A DNA stretch of 64,000 nt from Bacillus sp. FJAT-29937. Its GTDB lineage: Bacteria > Bacillota > Bacilli > Bacillales > Cytobacillaceae. The position numbers were made by a program, and so were the translations under genes. Positions 1 through 7,939 of the stretch are shown piece after piece. The number at the start of each line of letters is the position of its first letter. Positions within the stretch are counted from its first letter, which is position 1. The notes beneath the pieces are model-generated. The model worked only from the letters and a program-made list of their open reading frames with translations, was not told the DNA's origin and searched no databases. The stretch lies in NCBI RefSeq assembly GCF_001509555.1, contig NZ_LMAS01000006.1, positions 314,079-378,078 on the forward strand. The letters are read 5' to 3'.

Positions 1-72
1 GATGAAATCATTCAAATCATAGGCTTTGCAAAGAATAGTAGAAAAGGGTATAAAATGATTTCAAAACGCTAG
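1..72 (+). CDS. C-terminal tail of an upstream plus-strand gene (partial)
   Basis: Frame 1 is open from the window edge and gives 23 residues ending ...YKMISKR before a TAG stop. A rho-independent terminator follows within 10 bases, which is what makes a real gene end plausible. The product cannot be identified from so short a tail. Confidence 0.4.
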   Translation, partial: DEIIQIIGFAKNSRKGYKMISKR

Positions 73-78
73 TATAGT

Positions 79-107
79 AAAAGCCTATAAATGGGCTTTT
101 TATTTTT
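79..107 (+). terminator. Rho-independent terminator after the partial upstream gene
   Basis: The inverted repeat AAAAGCC / GGGCTTTT with a 7-base loop is followed by a T-rich run (TTTTTATTTTT). It sits just after the stop of the partial plus-strand reading frame. Confidence 0.75.
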
Positions 108-130
108 GGGGGTCTGATGTTCTTTCAAAA

Positions 131-163
131 CAAAAAAACGAGCGATCGGAAAAGATCACTCGT
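131..163 (-). terminator. Terminator of the regulator/peptide operon
   Basis: On the minus strand ACGAGTGATC and GATCGCTCGT pair over 10 bp (one G-U) around a 6-base loop and are followed by seven T. It lies 14 bases after the stop of the repeat-peptide gene and closes that operon. Confidence 0.85.
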
Positions 164-176
164 TTGGTAATAAGTA

Positions 177-725
177 TTATGCTAATTTAGATCCACCGAT
201 GCTGTGTTGTACTGGGTAATCGGCAACTTTAACTCCGCCAATCCCGTGTTGTACCGGGTAATCAGCAACTTTAACTCCGCCAATACTGTGTTGTACCGGA
301 TAATCAGCAACTTTAACTCCGCCAATCCCGTGTTGTACTGGGTAATCAGCAACTTTAACTCCGCCAATCCCGTGTTGTACCGGGTAGTCAGCAACTTTAA
401 CTCCGCCAATCCCGTGTTGTACTGGGTAATCAGCAACTTTAACTCCGCCAATACTGTGTTGTACCGGGTAATCAGCAACTTTAACTCCGCCAATACTGTG
501 TTGTACCGGGTAGTCAGCAACTTTAACTCCGCCAATACTGTGTTGTACCGGGTAATCAGCAACTTTAACTCCGCCAATACTGTGTTGTACCGGGTAATCA
601 GCTAGTTCAACAGGATCTACACTATGCTGCACAGGATAGTCGGCCAAGTTAGAAATATTAGAACCGAAAGCACCCAATCCTAAAACAGATAATGATAGGG
701 CAGTTACTTTTAATAGTTTTTTCAC
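177..725 (-). CDS. Secreted precursor with 11 tandem copies of a 14-residue peptide; putative multi-copy pheromone precursor
   Basis: The GTG start at 725 is preceded by a GGTGG site and gives 182 residues; a longer upstream reading frame exists but has no better start. Residues 1-22 are a typical signal peptide (KKLLK, then a hydrophobic core). From residue 28 the protein is almost entirely repeats: eleven ADYPVQH cores, each followed by (S/G)IGGVKV. The first copy has the divergent tail SVDPVEL and the last ends SIGGSKLA. The gene starts 44 bases after an HTH-TPR regulator gene and shares its terminator. In the RNPP family (PlcR-PapR, NprR-NprX, Rap-Phr) such a downstream gene encodes an exported pro-peptide that is cleaved, re-imported by Opp and bound by the TPR domain. 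By inference ADYPVQH(S/G) or a sub-peptide is the signal. A repetitive cell-wall protein is the alternative, but no anchor motif is visible. Confidence 0.75.
   Translation of the reverse strand: MKKLLKVTALSLSVLGLGAFGSNISNLADYPVQHSVDPVELADYPVQHSIGGVKVADYPVQHSIGGVKVADYPVQHSIGGVKVADYPVQHSIGGVKVADYPVQHGIGGVKVADYPVQHGIGGVKVADYPVQHGIGGVKVADYPVQHSIGGVKVADYPVQHGIGGVKVADYPVQHSIGGSKLA
183..644 (-). repeat. Eleven 42-bp in-frame tandem repeats (pheromone units)
   Basis: Eleven contiguous 42-bp units encode ADYPVQH plus a seven-residue linker. Units 2-11 are nearly identical at the DNA level; differences are mostly synonymous (GGTAAT/GGTAGT) or change Ser to Gly after the His. Copy order from the N-terminus is S,S,S,S,S,G,G,G,S,G,S. 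There is no spacer between units, so this is not a CRISPR array. Confidence 0.95.
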
Positions 726-769
726 ATTTCCACCAGCTTTCCCATATTTTATAAGATAAGTAGATTGTA

Positions 770-1654
770 TCAAGAGTTAAGTAGATTAGCAATCTCGTCT
801 TCCATAATACCTAGTAATTTTGACTTTTTCTCTAATTTTAAAAGGTGAAGGCACTCGTCTAAATAGTGTTTACCTTTTTCGACTTCCCCCATTTGAACAT
901 AGTTATGTCCAATTTGGTAATGAAATTCATTTAAGAGATATAGCAATTCTTCATTAATACAGAGATTTAGTCCTTTATAACAATAAGAAAGGGATTCTTC
1001 ATACATATCTAATTTGGTATACGCTTGGGAAAGGCCAAATAAAATTCTTAAATTCCCTTTCATATTTAAAACGTGTGGTAGATTTTCTATATTATTTAAG
1101 GCTTCAAGAAAAATGGTCACGGCACTGCGGTAATTTTTAGTATCGTAAAAAATAAGCCCAATACTTGTTAGGATTTCAATTTCCCTCTCAGTAAGAGAGA
1201 CTCTTTTTGGATTGGTTAACGCTATTGCCTTACTCAAAGTATCAAATGCTTTATCTGAGTTGCCGTCAAGGTGATGGTCACAAATCCCCTGATGCCACAT
1301 CAAGTATTGCTTGAGCGATTTCTGATTAAATAAGGGGCTGTCCTCTTCCTGTTGAATGATATTATTGATCGCCGCGTAATTGCGTTCTCTTTTGTATTTT
1401 TCAATAAGTTGAATAACAGCATTTGGGTAATGGACAGTTGTCTTAGAAGCGATATCGAAAAAATAGGTTAGTTCCATATCAAGCTTTTTCGCGAATTTAT
1501 AGAGCACATCTATGGTGGGATAGGATCGTTCTTTTTCGAAAGAAACTAATTCTTCTACCGTGCAGATTCCCTCCGCTAATTCCTCAACCGTTAAGTTCTT
1601 GTATTGCCGAAAGGATTGGAGGATTTCTCCAAATAAATATTTCTCTAGCTTCAT
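770..1654 (-). CDS. RNPP-type (PlcR-like) transcriptional regulator: N-terminal HTH plus TPR repeats
   Basis: A 294-residue protein with an XRE-type helix-turn-helix at about residues 6-62 (LTVEELAEGI... SFEKERSYPT) and alpha-helical TPR-like repeats over about 70-290 (for example NYRSAVTIFLEALNNIE and YEESLSYCYKGLNLC). Length and layout match PlcR (285 aa) and NprR-like cytosolic receptors of secreted peptides. The ATG has GAGGG eleven bases upstream. The next gene in the same direction encodes the repeat peptide precursor, the gene order of plcR-papR. Expected role: bind the re-imported peptide and switch DNA binding, probably also controlling its own operon. I found no perfect PlcR box upstream; an imperfect dyad TATG(N9)CATT lies in the leader on the minus strand. 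Confidence 0.8.
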   Translation of the reverse strand: MKLEKYLFGEILQSFRQYKNLTVEELAEGICTVEELVSFEKERSYPTIDVLYKFAKKLDMELTYFFDIASKTTVHYPNAVIQLIEKYKRERNYAAINNIIQQEEDSPLFNQKSLKQYLMWHQGICDHHLDGNSDKAFDTLSKAIALTNPKRVSLTEREIEILTSIGLIFYDTKNYRSAVTIFLEALNNIENLPHVLNMKGNLRILFGLSQAYTKLDMYEESLSYCYKGLNLCINEELLYLLNEFHYQIGHNYVQMGEVEKGKHYLDECLHLLKLEKKSKLLGIMEDEIANLLNS

Positions 1655-1879
1655 ATAAATCCCTCATTTCAACAATCTCTAATGCAATAGTAACATATTC
1701 CTTTTCTTTTAATAAAGGGAAGAGTGACCTATGTTTTGAAAAATCAATAGTAATTGGAAAATTTATTTTTATTGTAGGTAATTTAGAATTGGTAAATTAT
1801 TATTCAATATAGTTAATTATTATACAATAGAATTATGGATCTGTAAGTATTTTTCAAGGACATATCCTTCATACTGTTC

Positions 1880-2008
1880 CTAGCCAGCCTGACCACATAA
1901 ACGAGCGCAATCGACTAGCCCCCGAATCACTGGCAGCTGAAAAGTGATGCAGCTAAACATTACATATGCAAGAATAACGTGCAAAGGCCAATCCGGATTC
2001 CGCTTCAT
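1880..2008 (-). CDS. Possible small hydrophobic protein, 42 aa
   Basis: A minus-strand ATG at 2008 has AGGGGTG eight bases upstream and opens a 42-codon frame (MKRNPDWPLHVILAY... to a TAG). The product has a hydrophobic centre and two Cys. It sits in the 694-bp stretch between the regulator and the NERD gene and is more GC-rich than the surrounding DNA. I do not recognise it; it could be a gene remnant. The rest of this stretch is AT-rich apart from the 21-bp repeat array. Confidence 0.3.
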   Translation of the reverse strand: MKRNPDWPLHVILAYVMFSCITFQLPVIRGLVDCARLCGQAG

Positions 2009-2160
2009 ACCGATCACCCCTAATAAATTGTATTAATATTATTGATTTTCATGCCTTTTAGGTGCTTGATTAGGAAAATTGGTATAGGGTTTGAGTCGTG
2101 GGGGATTTTTTCTGGAACTTTAGTATCGTTTTATCGAGTCGTATTAGGTGCTAAAAATGA

Positions 2161-2258
2161 ATTGGCTGACAACCTGCATAAATTGGCTGACAAACTACTA
2201 AATCTGGCTGACAAACCTGCATAATTGGCTGACAAGCTATCAAATCTGGCTGACAAAT
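2161..2258. repeat. 21-bp tandem array A (core TTGGCTGACAAAC)
   Basis: Five consecutive units start with (T/C)TGGCTGACAA(A/C/G)C followed by a variable 7-8 bases, at a strict 21-bp period. Read on the plus strand the units encode heptads of the form LADKLxx, and on the minus strand CQPxxxx. The short plus-strand frame 2042-2224 that runs into it has no convincing ribosome binding site. Three further arrays occur at 3.5, 8.6 and 9.7 kb. Confidence 0.9.
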
Positions 2259-2348
2259 AATATTAGTCAAAATAATCTCTCTTAAATGAAGGGATTTTCG
2301 ACCGAATAGAGAATTAATAGCATGAGAATAACGTAGGGGAGTGACAAT

Positions 2349-3323
2349 TTGATTAAGAAAGAGAGAAAAAAGACGATTGCTCTGAGAAAATTGGAGGCTT
2401 TGGATAGAAGATTGCATCCTGCTCATCATAAAAAACAATCAATAGCTGATAAGTTGGGAAGTGAGAAAGCTGGGTTTCGAGGTGAAGTGGCGCTTGATTA
2501 TCATTTAACCTTTTTGCCGAATGAAAACTATTATATTTTTCATAATCTTAGATTACAGGATAATAAAAAACGGTATTTTCAAATTGATACATTGATACTC
2601 ACCACCAAATTCCACTTAATCCTCGATACAAAAAACTTTTCAGGCACCCTATTTTTCGATCAAGAATTCCAGCAATTAGTGCGCACCAATCAAAACGAAA
2701 GCAAAGCCTATTCCGACCCGATCCTACAAATTAAAAGACAGAGACTTCAATTGCAATCGTGGTTAAATGATCATCAATTCCCACTGGCACCGATCTTCCC
2801 ATTTGTAATCATAAGTTTCCCATCTACCACGATCCAAACGAACCCGCAGTATGCCCATTTGCTTCGAAATGTAATCCATTCAGCAGCACTTCCCTTTAAA
2901 GTAGAAGAACTTGAAAAAAATCATCACCCAACCCTCCTAACAAAAAAGGAACTAAATGTCATTTCCCGAAAGCTAATAAAAAAACATGTGCCCAATAATC
3001 CCGATATTTTGGCAAAATATCAAATCAGGAAAGAAGATATCATTCCAGGGGTATATTGCAATAATTGTTTGTCATTCTCAATGAAAAGGGAATGGGGAAA
3101 TTGGAAGTGCAAGCAGTGCAACCACATGGATCCCACTGCCCATCTGTCAGCACTAGAAGATTATTCGTTATTATTTGGACAAAACATTACAAATCCCGAA
3201 TTAAGAGCATTCTTGGGAATCGAGTCAGAATCCGTTGCTAGAAAAATATTAACTTCCGTTTGCCATGAAACTTTCGGAGAAAAAAAGAATAGGGGATATA
3301 AGATTCCGATGTGGCTGGATTGA
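2349..3323 (+). CDS. NERD-domain protein with C-terminal zinc ribbon
   Basis: A 324-residue protein with a TTG start preceded by AGGGGAG. Residues about 43-165 match the NERD (nuclease-related) domain: GFRGE at 42-46, QID at 78-80 and LDTKNFSG at 92-99, the restriction-endonuclease-like D...D-x-K pattern. A Cys4 zinc ribbon follows (C237, C240, C254, C257). NERD proteins are thought to be DNA-processing nucleases, often plasmid- or stress-associated, and their substrates are mostly unknown. The gene stands alone between two 21-bp repeat arrays. It lacks the kinase or helicase domain that sometimes follows NERD. The domain call is firm; the function is inference. Confidence 0.85.
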   Translation: MIKKERKKTIALRKLEALDRRLHPAHHKKQSIADKLGSEKAGFRGEVALDYHLTFLPNENYYIFHNLRLQDNKKRYFQIDTLILTTKFHLILDTKNFSGTLFFDQEFQQLVRTNQNESKAYSDPILQIKRQRLQLQSWLNDHQFPLAPIFPFVIISFPSTTIQTNPQYAHLLRNVIHSAALPFKVEELEKNHHPTLLTKKELNVISRKLIKKHVPNNPDILAKYQIRKEDIIPGVYCNNCLSFSMKREWGNWKCKQCNHMDPTAHLSALEDYSLLFGQNITNPELRAFLGIESESVARKILTSVCHETFGEKKNRGYKIPMWLD

Positions 3324-3398
3324 CTTGTGGGTTGTAGCGGGTTTATGATCCTCGACGGAATTGGATGATCATATGAATTGGATATTTTTAACACGAAC

Positions 3399-3619
3399 CA
3401 GCTGGCAACTACGAACGATTGGTTGATCCTCCGCATGAATTAGCTGGGAACTACGCAAGATTGGTTGATCCTCCACATGAATTAGCTGGCAATCACGCCC
3501 GAATTAGCTGCTCCCCATGAATTGGCTGACAAACTGCATGATTTGGCTGACAAACCACATAAATTGGCTGACAAACTACCAAATCTGGCTGACAAACCAC
3601 TCAAATTGGCTGACAAATC
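3399..3619. repeat. 21-bp tandem array B, extended by a 42-bp variant
   Basis: Five canonical TTGGCTGACAAAC units occupy 3521-3619. They are preceded by a related, more diverged array in which AGCTGGCAACTACG and GGTTGATCCTCCGCATGAATT alternate with a 42-bp period (2 x 21). The 483-bp stretch 3324-3806 holds nothing else I can support as a gene. Confidence 0.85.
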
Positions 3620-3806
3620 TACTAACCTACCATTGGAGGTGATTTTTTCGAGGATTTTAATAGGAATTTAGATAATTACAGCTAGATAATCTATGAGAAA
3701 ATACCGCTGCAATTAAAAATAGCACTCTTTTGGAAAAAACTATGGGAAAACTACCCAAAGTAGAGAGTACTTTGTGTTATTAAATAAAAAAGGAGAGAAT
3801 TCAATC

Positions 3807-5339
3807 ATGGCATCTACTGTCTACAGCTTTACCATCACTGGCATTCATGGCCATCTTGTCGAGGTGGAAACGGATACGCTGATTGGGCTGCCGTCCGTGT
3901 CCATTGTCGGATTGGGGGACAAAGCAGTAAAGGAAGCGAAAGAGCGATTAGAGGCAGCGATCAAAAACGCAGGATACCAATTCCCGCCGCAAAAAATTGT
4001 CTTCAATCTCGCGCCCTCAGATATGAAAAAAACAGGCACCCATTTTGACCTCGCAATGGCCATCGGGCTATTAATAAAATCGAACCAAATCATGCCGAAT
4101 TCCACAACCCAAACGGGACTCATCGGCGAACTTTCCCTTAACTCCTTCATCCGATCGGTTTCCGGCATCCTGCCTATGGTCATTAAAGCAAAAGAAATCG
4201 GCATAACTAGACTCATTATTCCAAAAGAAAATGTCCAAGAAGCCAAGCTTGTCAAAGGAGTGGATGTAATAGGGTGTGAAACGTTAAAAGGCGCAATTAA
4301 TATTATAGAAGGAAAACATCATCACGAAAAAAAATCAATTGAATTTCCCCCTCACCAGGAGAAGCCCGACTACTCCATTGACTTCAAAGACGTAAAAGGC
4401 CTTCACTCCTTAGTAGAATATATCAGTATTGCCGCTGCTGGAGGTCATAATTTCCTTATGATTGGCCCACCCGGCTGTGGGAAATCTATGATCGCCAAAC
4501 GTATTCCGACCATCCTCCCACAGATGACAGAAGAAGAGTCGCTTGAAGTGATGAAAATTTATAGTGTGGCCAATCTGCTAAAAGACAAAGGCAGTTTACT
4601 TACCGAGCGCCCCTTTAGATCCCCACATCACAATGCCTCAACGAACTCCCTCATTGGCGGCGGAACATTCGCACTGCCGGGTGAAATTTCCCTTGCTCAT
4701 CACGGTGTATTATTTTTAGACGAAATGGATGAATTTGGTAAAAAGGCCCTTGACTCAATGAGGCAGCCGCTCGAGGACCATTCAGTTACCATTTCTAGAG
4801 TGTGGGGTTCCAACACATACCCTGCTCATTTTATGCTCGTTGGTGCAATGAACCCTTGTCCGTGCGGCTATTACGGACAGCCGAAATGCAGGTGCACCGA
4901 CTATGAAATTATGAAATATCGGCAAAAGCTCTCCGGGCCCATCATGGATCGAATGGATATTCAAAAATATGTGGGGGTGGTCGATTTTTTTAACAAAGAG
5001 GAAGAGGGGATTAGCTCCGCTGCCATTCGCAATCAGGTCGAACAAGCAAGGGCCATTCAGCAAGAGAGATACAAGGATTATCCAGAAATCAACTGCAATG
5101 CCCAACTCACCCCATCGTTAATAAAGAAATTCTGTACTCTTGATAAGGAAAGCAATCACTTGCTCGAGCAAGCCTATCATCGTTTTCAATACAGCGGGCG
5201 GTCGCTGCACAAATTTATCAAAATTGCTCGGACGATAGCGGACTTAGAGGGAGCGGAACATATTCAAATTCAACATGTAAAGAAAAGTCTCTTGAGCCGG
5301 GATATTGAAAAGGATTCGGTATTGTTAAATGGAGGATAA
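3807..5339 (+). CDS. YifB/ComM family Mg-chelatase-like AAA+ ATPase
   Basis: I chose the ATG at 3807 (510 aa, normal for the family) because AGGAG lies upstream and the sequence MASTVYSFTITGI is the conserved family start; an upstream TTG would add 11 poor residues. The N-terminal ChlI-like domain is residues 1-170. Walker A GPPGCGKS is at 220-227, the family motif RPFRSPHH at 268-275, Walker B VLFLDEMDE at 301-309, and the Cys-rich NPCPCGYYG at about 349-357. ComM of Vibrio is a helicase that promotes branch migration during natural transformation; YifB proteins in Firmicutes are less studied. A DprA-like gene lies two genes downstream, which fits a DNA-uptake/recombination role. Confidence 0.92.
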   Translation: MASTVYSFTITGIHGHLVEVETDTLIGLPSVSIVGLGDKAVKEAKERLEAAIKNAGYQFPPQKIVFNLAPSDMKKTGTHFDLAMAIGLLIKSNQIMPNSTTQTGLIGELSLNSFIRSVSGILPMVIKAKEIGITRLIIPKENVQEAKLVKGVDVIGCETLKGAINIIEGKHHHEKKSIEFPPHQEKPDYSIDFKDVKGLHSLVEYISIAAAGGHNFLMIGPPGCGKSMIAKRIPTILPQMTEEESLEVMKIYSVANLLKDKGSLLTERPFRSPHHNASTNSLIGGGTFALPGEISLAHHGVLFLDEMDEFGKKALDSMRQPLEDHSVTISRVWGSNTYPAHFMLVGAMNPCPCGYYGQPKCRCTDYEIMKYRQKLSGPIMDRMDIQKYVGVVDFFNKEEEGISSAAIRNQVEQARAIQQERYKDYPEINCNAQLTPSLIKKFCTLDKESNHLLEQAYHRFQYSGRSLHKFIKIARTIADLEGAEHIQIQHVKKSLLSRDIEKDSVLLNGG

Positions 5340-5425
5340 TTGGCGTGAGAACAACGTGAATATTAAAGGAATACTTGGTATAATATATTCATCAATTCTG
5401 AATTACTGAAAGGATGAATCCCTGA

Positions 5426-5782
5426 ATGATGTATGATGTACAAATCAATGATAGAGGTCAAATTACAATTCCTAAAGAGCTGCGAGAAACGGTCAATTTT
5501 AACGCTAATGATAGATTGAAATTAAGCTTGGATACGGATGGGCGGATTGTGCTATTTAAATCTGACTTCTTTGATGATGTGGAGGACTTGATTCGAAGGG
5601 ATCTTGAAAATAAGGGTCTTACACCTGAACAGATTGAAAAAAAACTACCCGAGCGGAAAAAAAGTCTTGGAAAAGCATTATTGAAAATGGCTAAGGAAGT
5701 AGATGAAGAGATTGAACGCGGAGAATATGTAACGCTCGATCAGCTCGATCAGTTAAATGAGGAGCTAGAGAGCGGGGATTGA
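5426..5782 (+). CDS. AbrB/MazE/SpoVT-type DNA-binding protein
   Basis: A 118-residue protein with an N-terminal swapped-hairpin AbrB domain at about 4-48 (VQINDRGQITIPKELRETV) and an acidic helical tail with GEYVTLDQLDQL. Such tails are usual in type II antitoxins paired with RelE/ParE toxins. No toxin gene follows; the next gene is dprA-like, 37 bases on. It may be an orphan antitoxin or a stand-alone regulator. The start is ATG ATG at 5426 or 5429 after AAGGATG. Confidence 0.8.
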   Translation: MMYDVQINDRGQITIPKELRETVNFNANDRLKLSLDTDGRIVLFKSDFFDDVEDLIRRDLENKGLTPEQIEKKLPERKKSLGKALLKMAKEVDEEIERGEYVTLDQLDQLNEELESGD

Positions 5783-5819
5783 GAAATGTATGAAATCATC
5801 GTGATTGGAGGATACGATT

Positions 5820-6878
5820 ATGAAAATATATTGGATCTGGCTAACCACGCTAAAATATGTCGGGCCAGTTTTACAAAAGCAATTAATCGCTCATTTTCAA
5901 ACGCCTAAAGCGGTTTATGATGCAGAGGAAGAGGAGCTTTCAAAGGTGCCTAAAATGAATAAGAAAGCCCTGAAATCTATCCTCTCAAATCGCTCTTTAA
6001 AAGAAGCGGAAAATATACTGAAGGCTGCAGATCGAAACGGAATTGAAATTCTTCAATTTGAGGACGACCTCTACCCCGATTTCGCAAAGGTGTACAAAGA
6101 ATCCCCAATAGTCCTCTATTATAAAGGTGACCTCAGACCGGTCCAAACAACGGTGGGAGTTGTCGGTGCAAGAAGATGCACACCATATGGAAAGAAAGTA
6201 GCGGAGCGGTTAGGGGAAGAGCTTGCGGCACTAAGTATGCCAGTCATTAGCGGATTTGCAAAGGGGATCGATAGCTACGCCCAGGCAGCATGCGTCCGGA
6301 ACGGAGGATACACAATGGCGTTCCTTGGATGCGGACCGGACATTTGCTACCCACCTGAACAAAGACCGCTCTACCACCAAATCCTTGAAAAAGGCGGCAC
6401 CTTTATCTCCCAATATCCTCCTGGAACACCGCCAAACCCCAAATACTTTCTCGCAAGAAACGCCCTCATTAGTGCTTGGTCCACTGAACTTGTAATCGTA
6501 GAGGCAGGCGAGCAAAGCGGCGCCCTTTGGACTGCTGACTTTGCTGCGAAAAATAACAAACCTGTATACGCCGTTCCTAATCAAATCCATATTCCCGAGG
6601 GAGTGGGAACAAATCTTTTAATATCCCGCGGAGTTCCGCCGTATTTAGGGATTCACAGTTTGCAAGTGACGAAAGCAAGAGTAAACAACAGTCATCAAGT
6701 TCCTCCAACTCCCATCAATGAAAACCCTATTTTGAAGCTTCTTGCTCAAAATACATACACCATTCAACAGCTATCCAACCAGCTAAACCTCAACGAAACA
6801 GAAATTATGGATCAACTATTTGAATTAGAGCTCGATCAACAAATTATTATTCGGGGGAATGTTGTAAGTAAAATTTGA
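5820..6878 (+). CDS. DprA/Smf-like DNA-processing protein
   Basis: A 352-residue protein whose ATG at 5820 is preceded by GGAGG. The SAM-like N-terminus (1-70) is followed by the DprA Rossmann fold: GVVGARRCTPYG at 113-124 and SGFAKGID at 144-151, then GC(G)PDICYPPEQ, and a C-terminal winged-helix segment (about 300-350). DprA loads RecA on incoming single-stranded DNA during transformation. Several normally conserved positions differ (for example FLARNALIS instead of the usual FPxRNRIIS), and the gene is not beside topA/trmFO, its common Bacillus location. It may therefore be a second, accessory DprA-like copy. Some DprA-like proteins act in anti-phage or plasmid functions. Confidence 0.85.
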   Translation: MKIYWIWLTTLKYVGPVLQKQLIAHFQTPKAVYDAEEEELSKVPKMNKKALKSILSNRSLKEAENILKAADRNGIEILQFEDDLYPDFAKVYKESPIVLYYKGDLRPVQTTVGVVGARRCTPYGKKVAERLGEELAALSMPVISGFAKGIDSYAQAACVRNGGYTMAFLGCGPDICYPPEQRPLYHQILEKGGTFISQYPPGTPPNPKYFLARNALISAWSTELVIVEAGEQSGALWTADFAAKNNKPVYAVPNQIHIPEGVGTNLLISRGVPPYLGIHSLQVTKARVNNSHQVPPTPINENPILKLLAQNTYTIQQLSNQLNLNETEIMDQLFELELDQQIIIRGNVVSKI

Positions 6879-7870
6879 GGATTTGTGTACTCATCGACAA
6901 CCATACAAAATTGTATCGATTGTACATTATCGATAAAATAAAGAAAAGAAAGAAAACGTCGATTGCATATAATAATTATGACATCATCTTTCGCAGCATG
7001 ACTGAGCAATTCAAAGAGAAGGCTTTGGACTTCTTTGGTGTTCAAACTGCACCGATTATACTTGTACAACCAACCGATCTGCCGGCAATAAAAGTAAACG
7101 ACAGAAGAATGGATTTTATGTTTTTGCTGGCGGATGACACATATTTACATTTAGAATTTCAAACAACATTCAAAGAGGCTGACCTCGATCGATTCCTGCA
7201 ATATGATGTTAGTGCCTACGAGCTGTTTAAAAAACAAATCCAAACTGTTGTCATTTACGGAGCGGACGTTGAGGAGGCTTTAGAAAATAAGAATTATGGC
7301 TCTGTAAAGTATGATACACAAGCAGTCTTTATGAAAGATTATGATGGAGACCAGATTATGCAAGACTTGTGGTCCAAAGTTGAAAGTGGCCAAGAATTAA
7401 CCGAAATGGATGAGCTGAATCTAATTTTTTCCCCGTTAATGAATAGTTCCGTAAGTCGTTCTGAGAGAGCGATAGAAACAGTAGAATTAGCTAAAAAGAT
7501 AAAAGATGAAGAAAAGCAAGTCCGATTAATGGCAACTATTATTGCTATATCAGACAAATTTATTGATAAGGAATATGTGGAAAAACTAATGGAGGTGTTA
7601 AGTATGGCAAGAGTGCTTCGAGAGTTTGAAAAAAGAGTGAAGTTGGAAAGTGGGATTGCAGGAAGTCAACATACAATCAAGGATTATTTAGATGCACGAT
7701 TTGGTATAGAAGCTAAACGATTACAAGATCAAGTTGATGAAATAGTGGATTTAGAATTGCTGAATAAATTAATTCACGATTTATTCCGTGCTGAAAATCG
7801 CAAGGAAATGGAATGGCTTATTGAAGCAGCAAATGAAAAACAAAAACAAATAAATAAAAAGGTCGAATAA
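6875..7870 (+). CDS. PD-(D/E)XK nuclease-family protein (Rpn-like putative transposase/recombination nuclease)
   Basis: The open frame is 331 codons. The recognisable part begins at YDIIFRSMTEQFKEKALDFF (near residue 35). A nuclease-like core follows: RRMDFMFLL, DDTYLHLEFQTTF with the E-x-Q pair, DLDRFLQYDV and TVVIYG. The C-terminal half is helical. This layout fits the Rpn/PDDEXK-type families, whose members promote recombination or move DNA. The listed TTG at 6875 overlaps the dprA stop but has no good ribosome binding site. The true start may be any codon up to ATG 6998, though that ATG would cut into the conserved block. A broken copy of the last 90 residues follows at 8224. Confidence 0.65.
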   Translation: MRICVLIDNHTKLYRLYIIDKIKKRKKTSIAYNNYDIIFRSMTEQFKEKALDFFGVQTAPIILVQPTDLPAIKVNDRRMDFMFLLADDTYLHLEFQTTFKEADLDRFLQYDVSAYELFKKQIQTVVIYGADVEEALENKNYGSVKYDTQAVFMKDYDGDQIMQDLWSKVESGQELTEMDELNLIFSPLMNSSVSRSERAIETVELAKKIKDEEKQVRLMATIIAISDKFIDKEYVEKLMEVLSMARVLREFEKRVKLESGIAGSQHTIKDYLDARFGIEAKRLQDQVDEIVDLELLNKLIHDLFRAENRKEMEWLIEAANEKQKQINKKVE

Positions 7871-7939
7871 CCTATTTTGTTTGGGTAAAGTTTACTAATA
7901 ACGTGGATGAATCAGGGGAAATTAAGGAGGTGAGATGTA

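Noticed and set aside
204..605. Plus-strand frame through the pheromone repeats
   Set aside because: It is open only because a 42-bp unit without stops repeats; it has no start signal, and the opposite strand has the signal peptide, ribosome binding site and terminator.
183..644. Repeat array resembling a CRISPR or minisatellite
   Set aside because: The 42-bp units are contiguous without spacers and keep one reading frame with a signal peptide and a ribosome binding site.
1655..1760. PlcR-box-like dyad upstream of the RNPP regulator
   Set aside because: TATG(N9)CATT has the wrong spacing and a mismatch compared with TATGNANNNNTNCATA, so I do not call it a site.
2042..2224. 60-codon plus-strand frame ending in LADK repeats
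   Set aside because: No ribosome binding site, low-complexity end inside the 21-bp array, and no relation to the neighbours.
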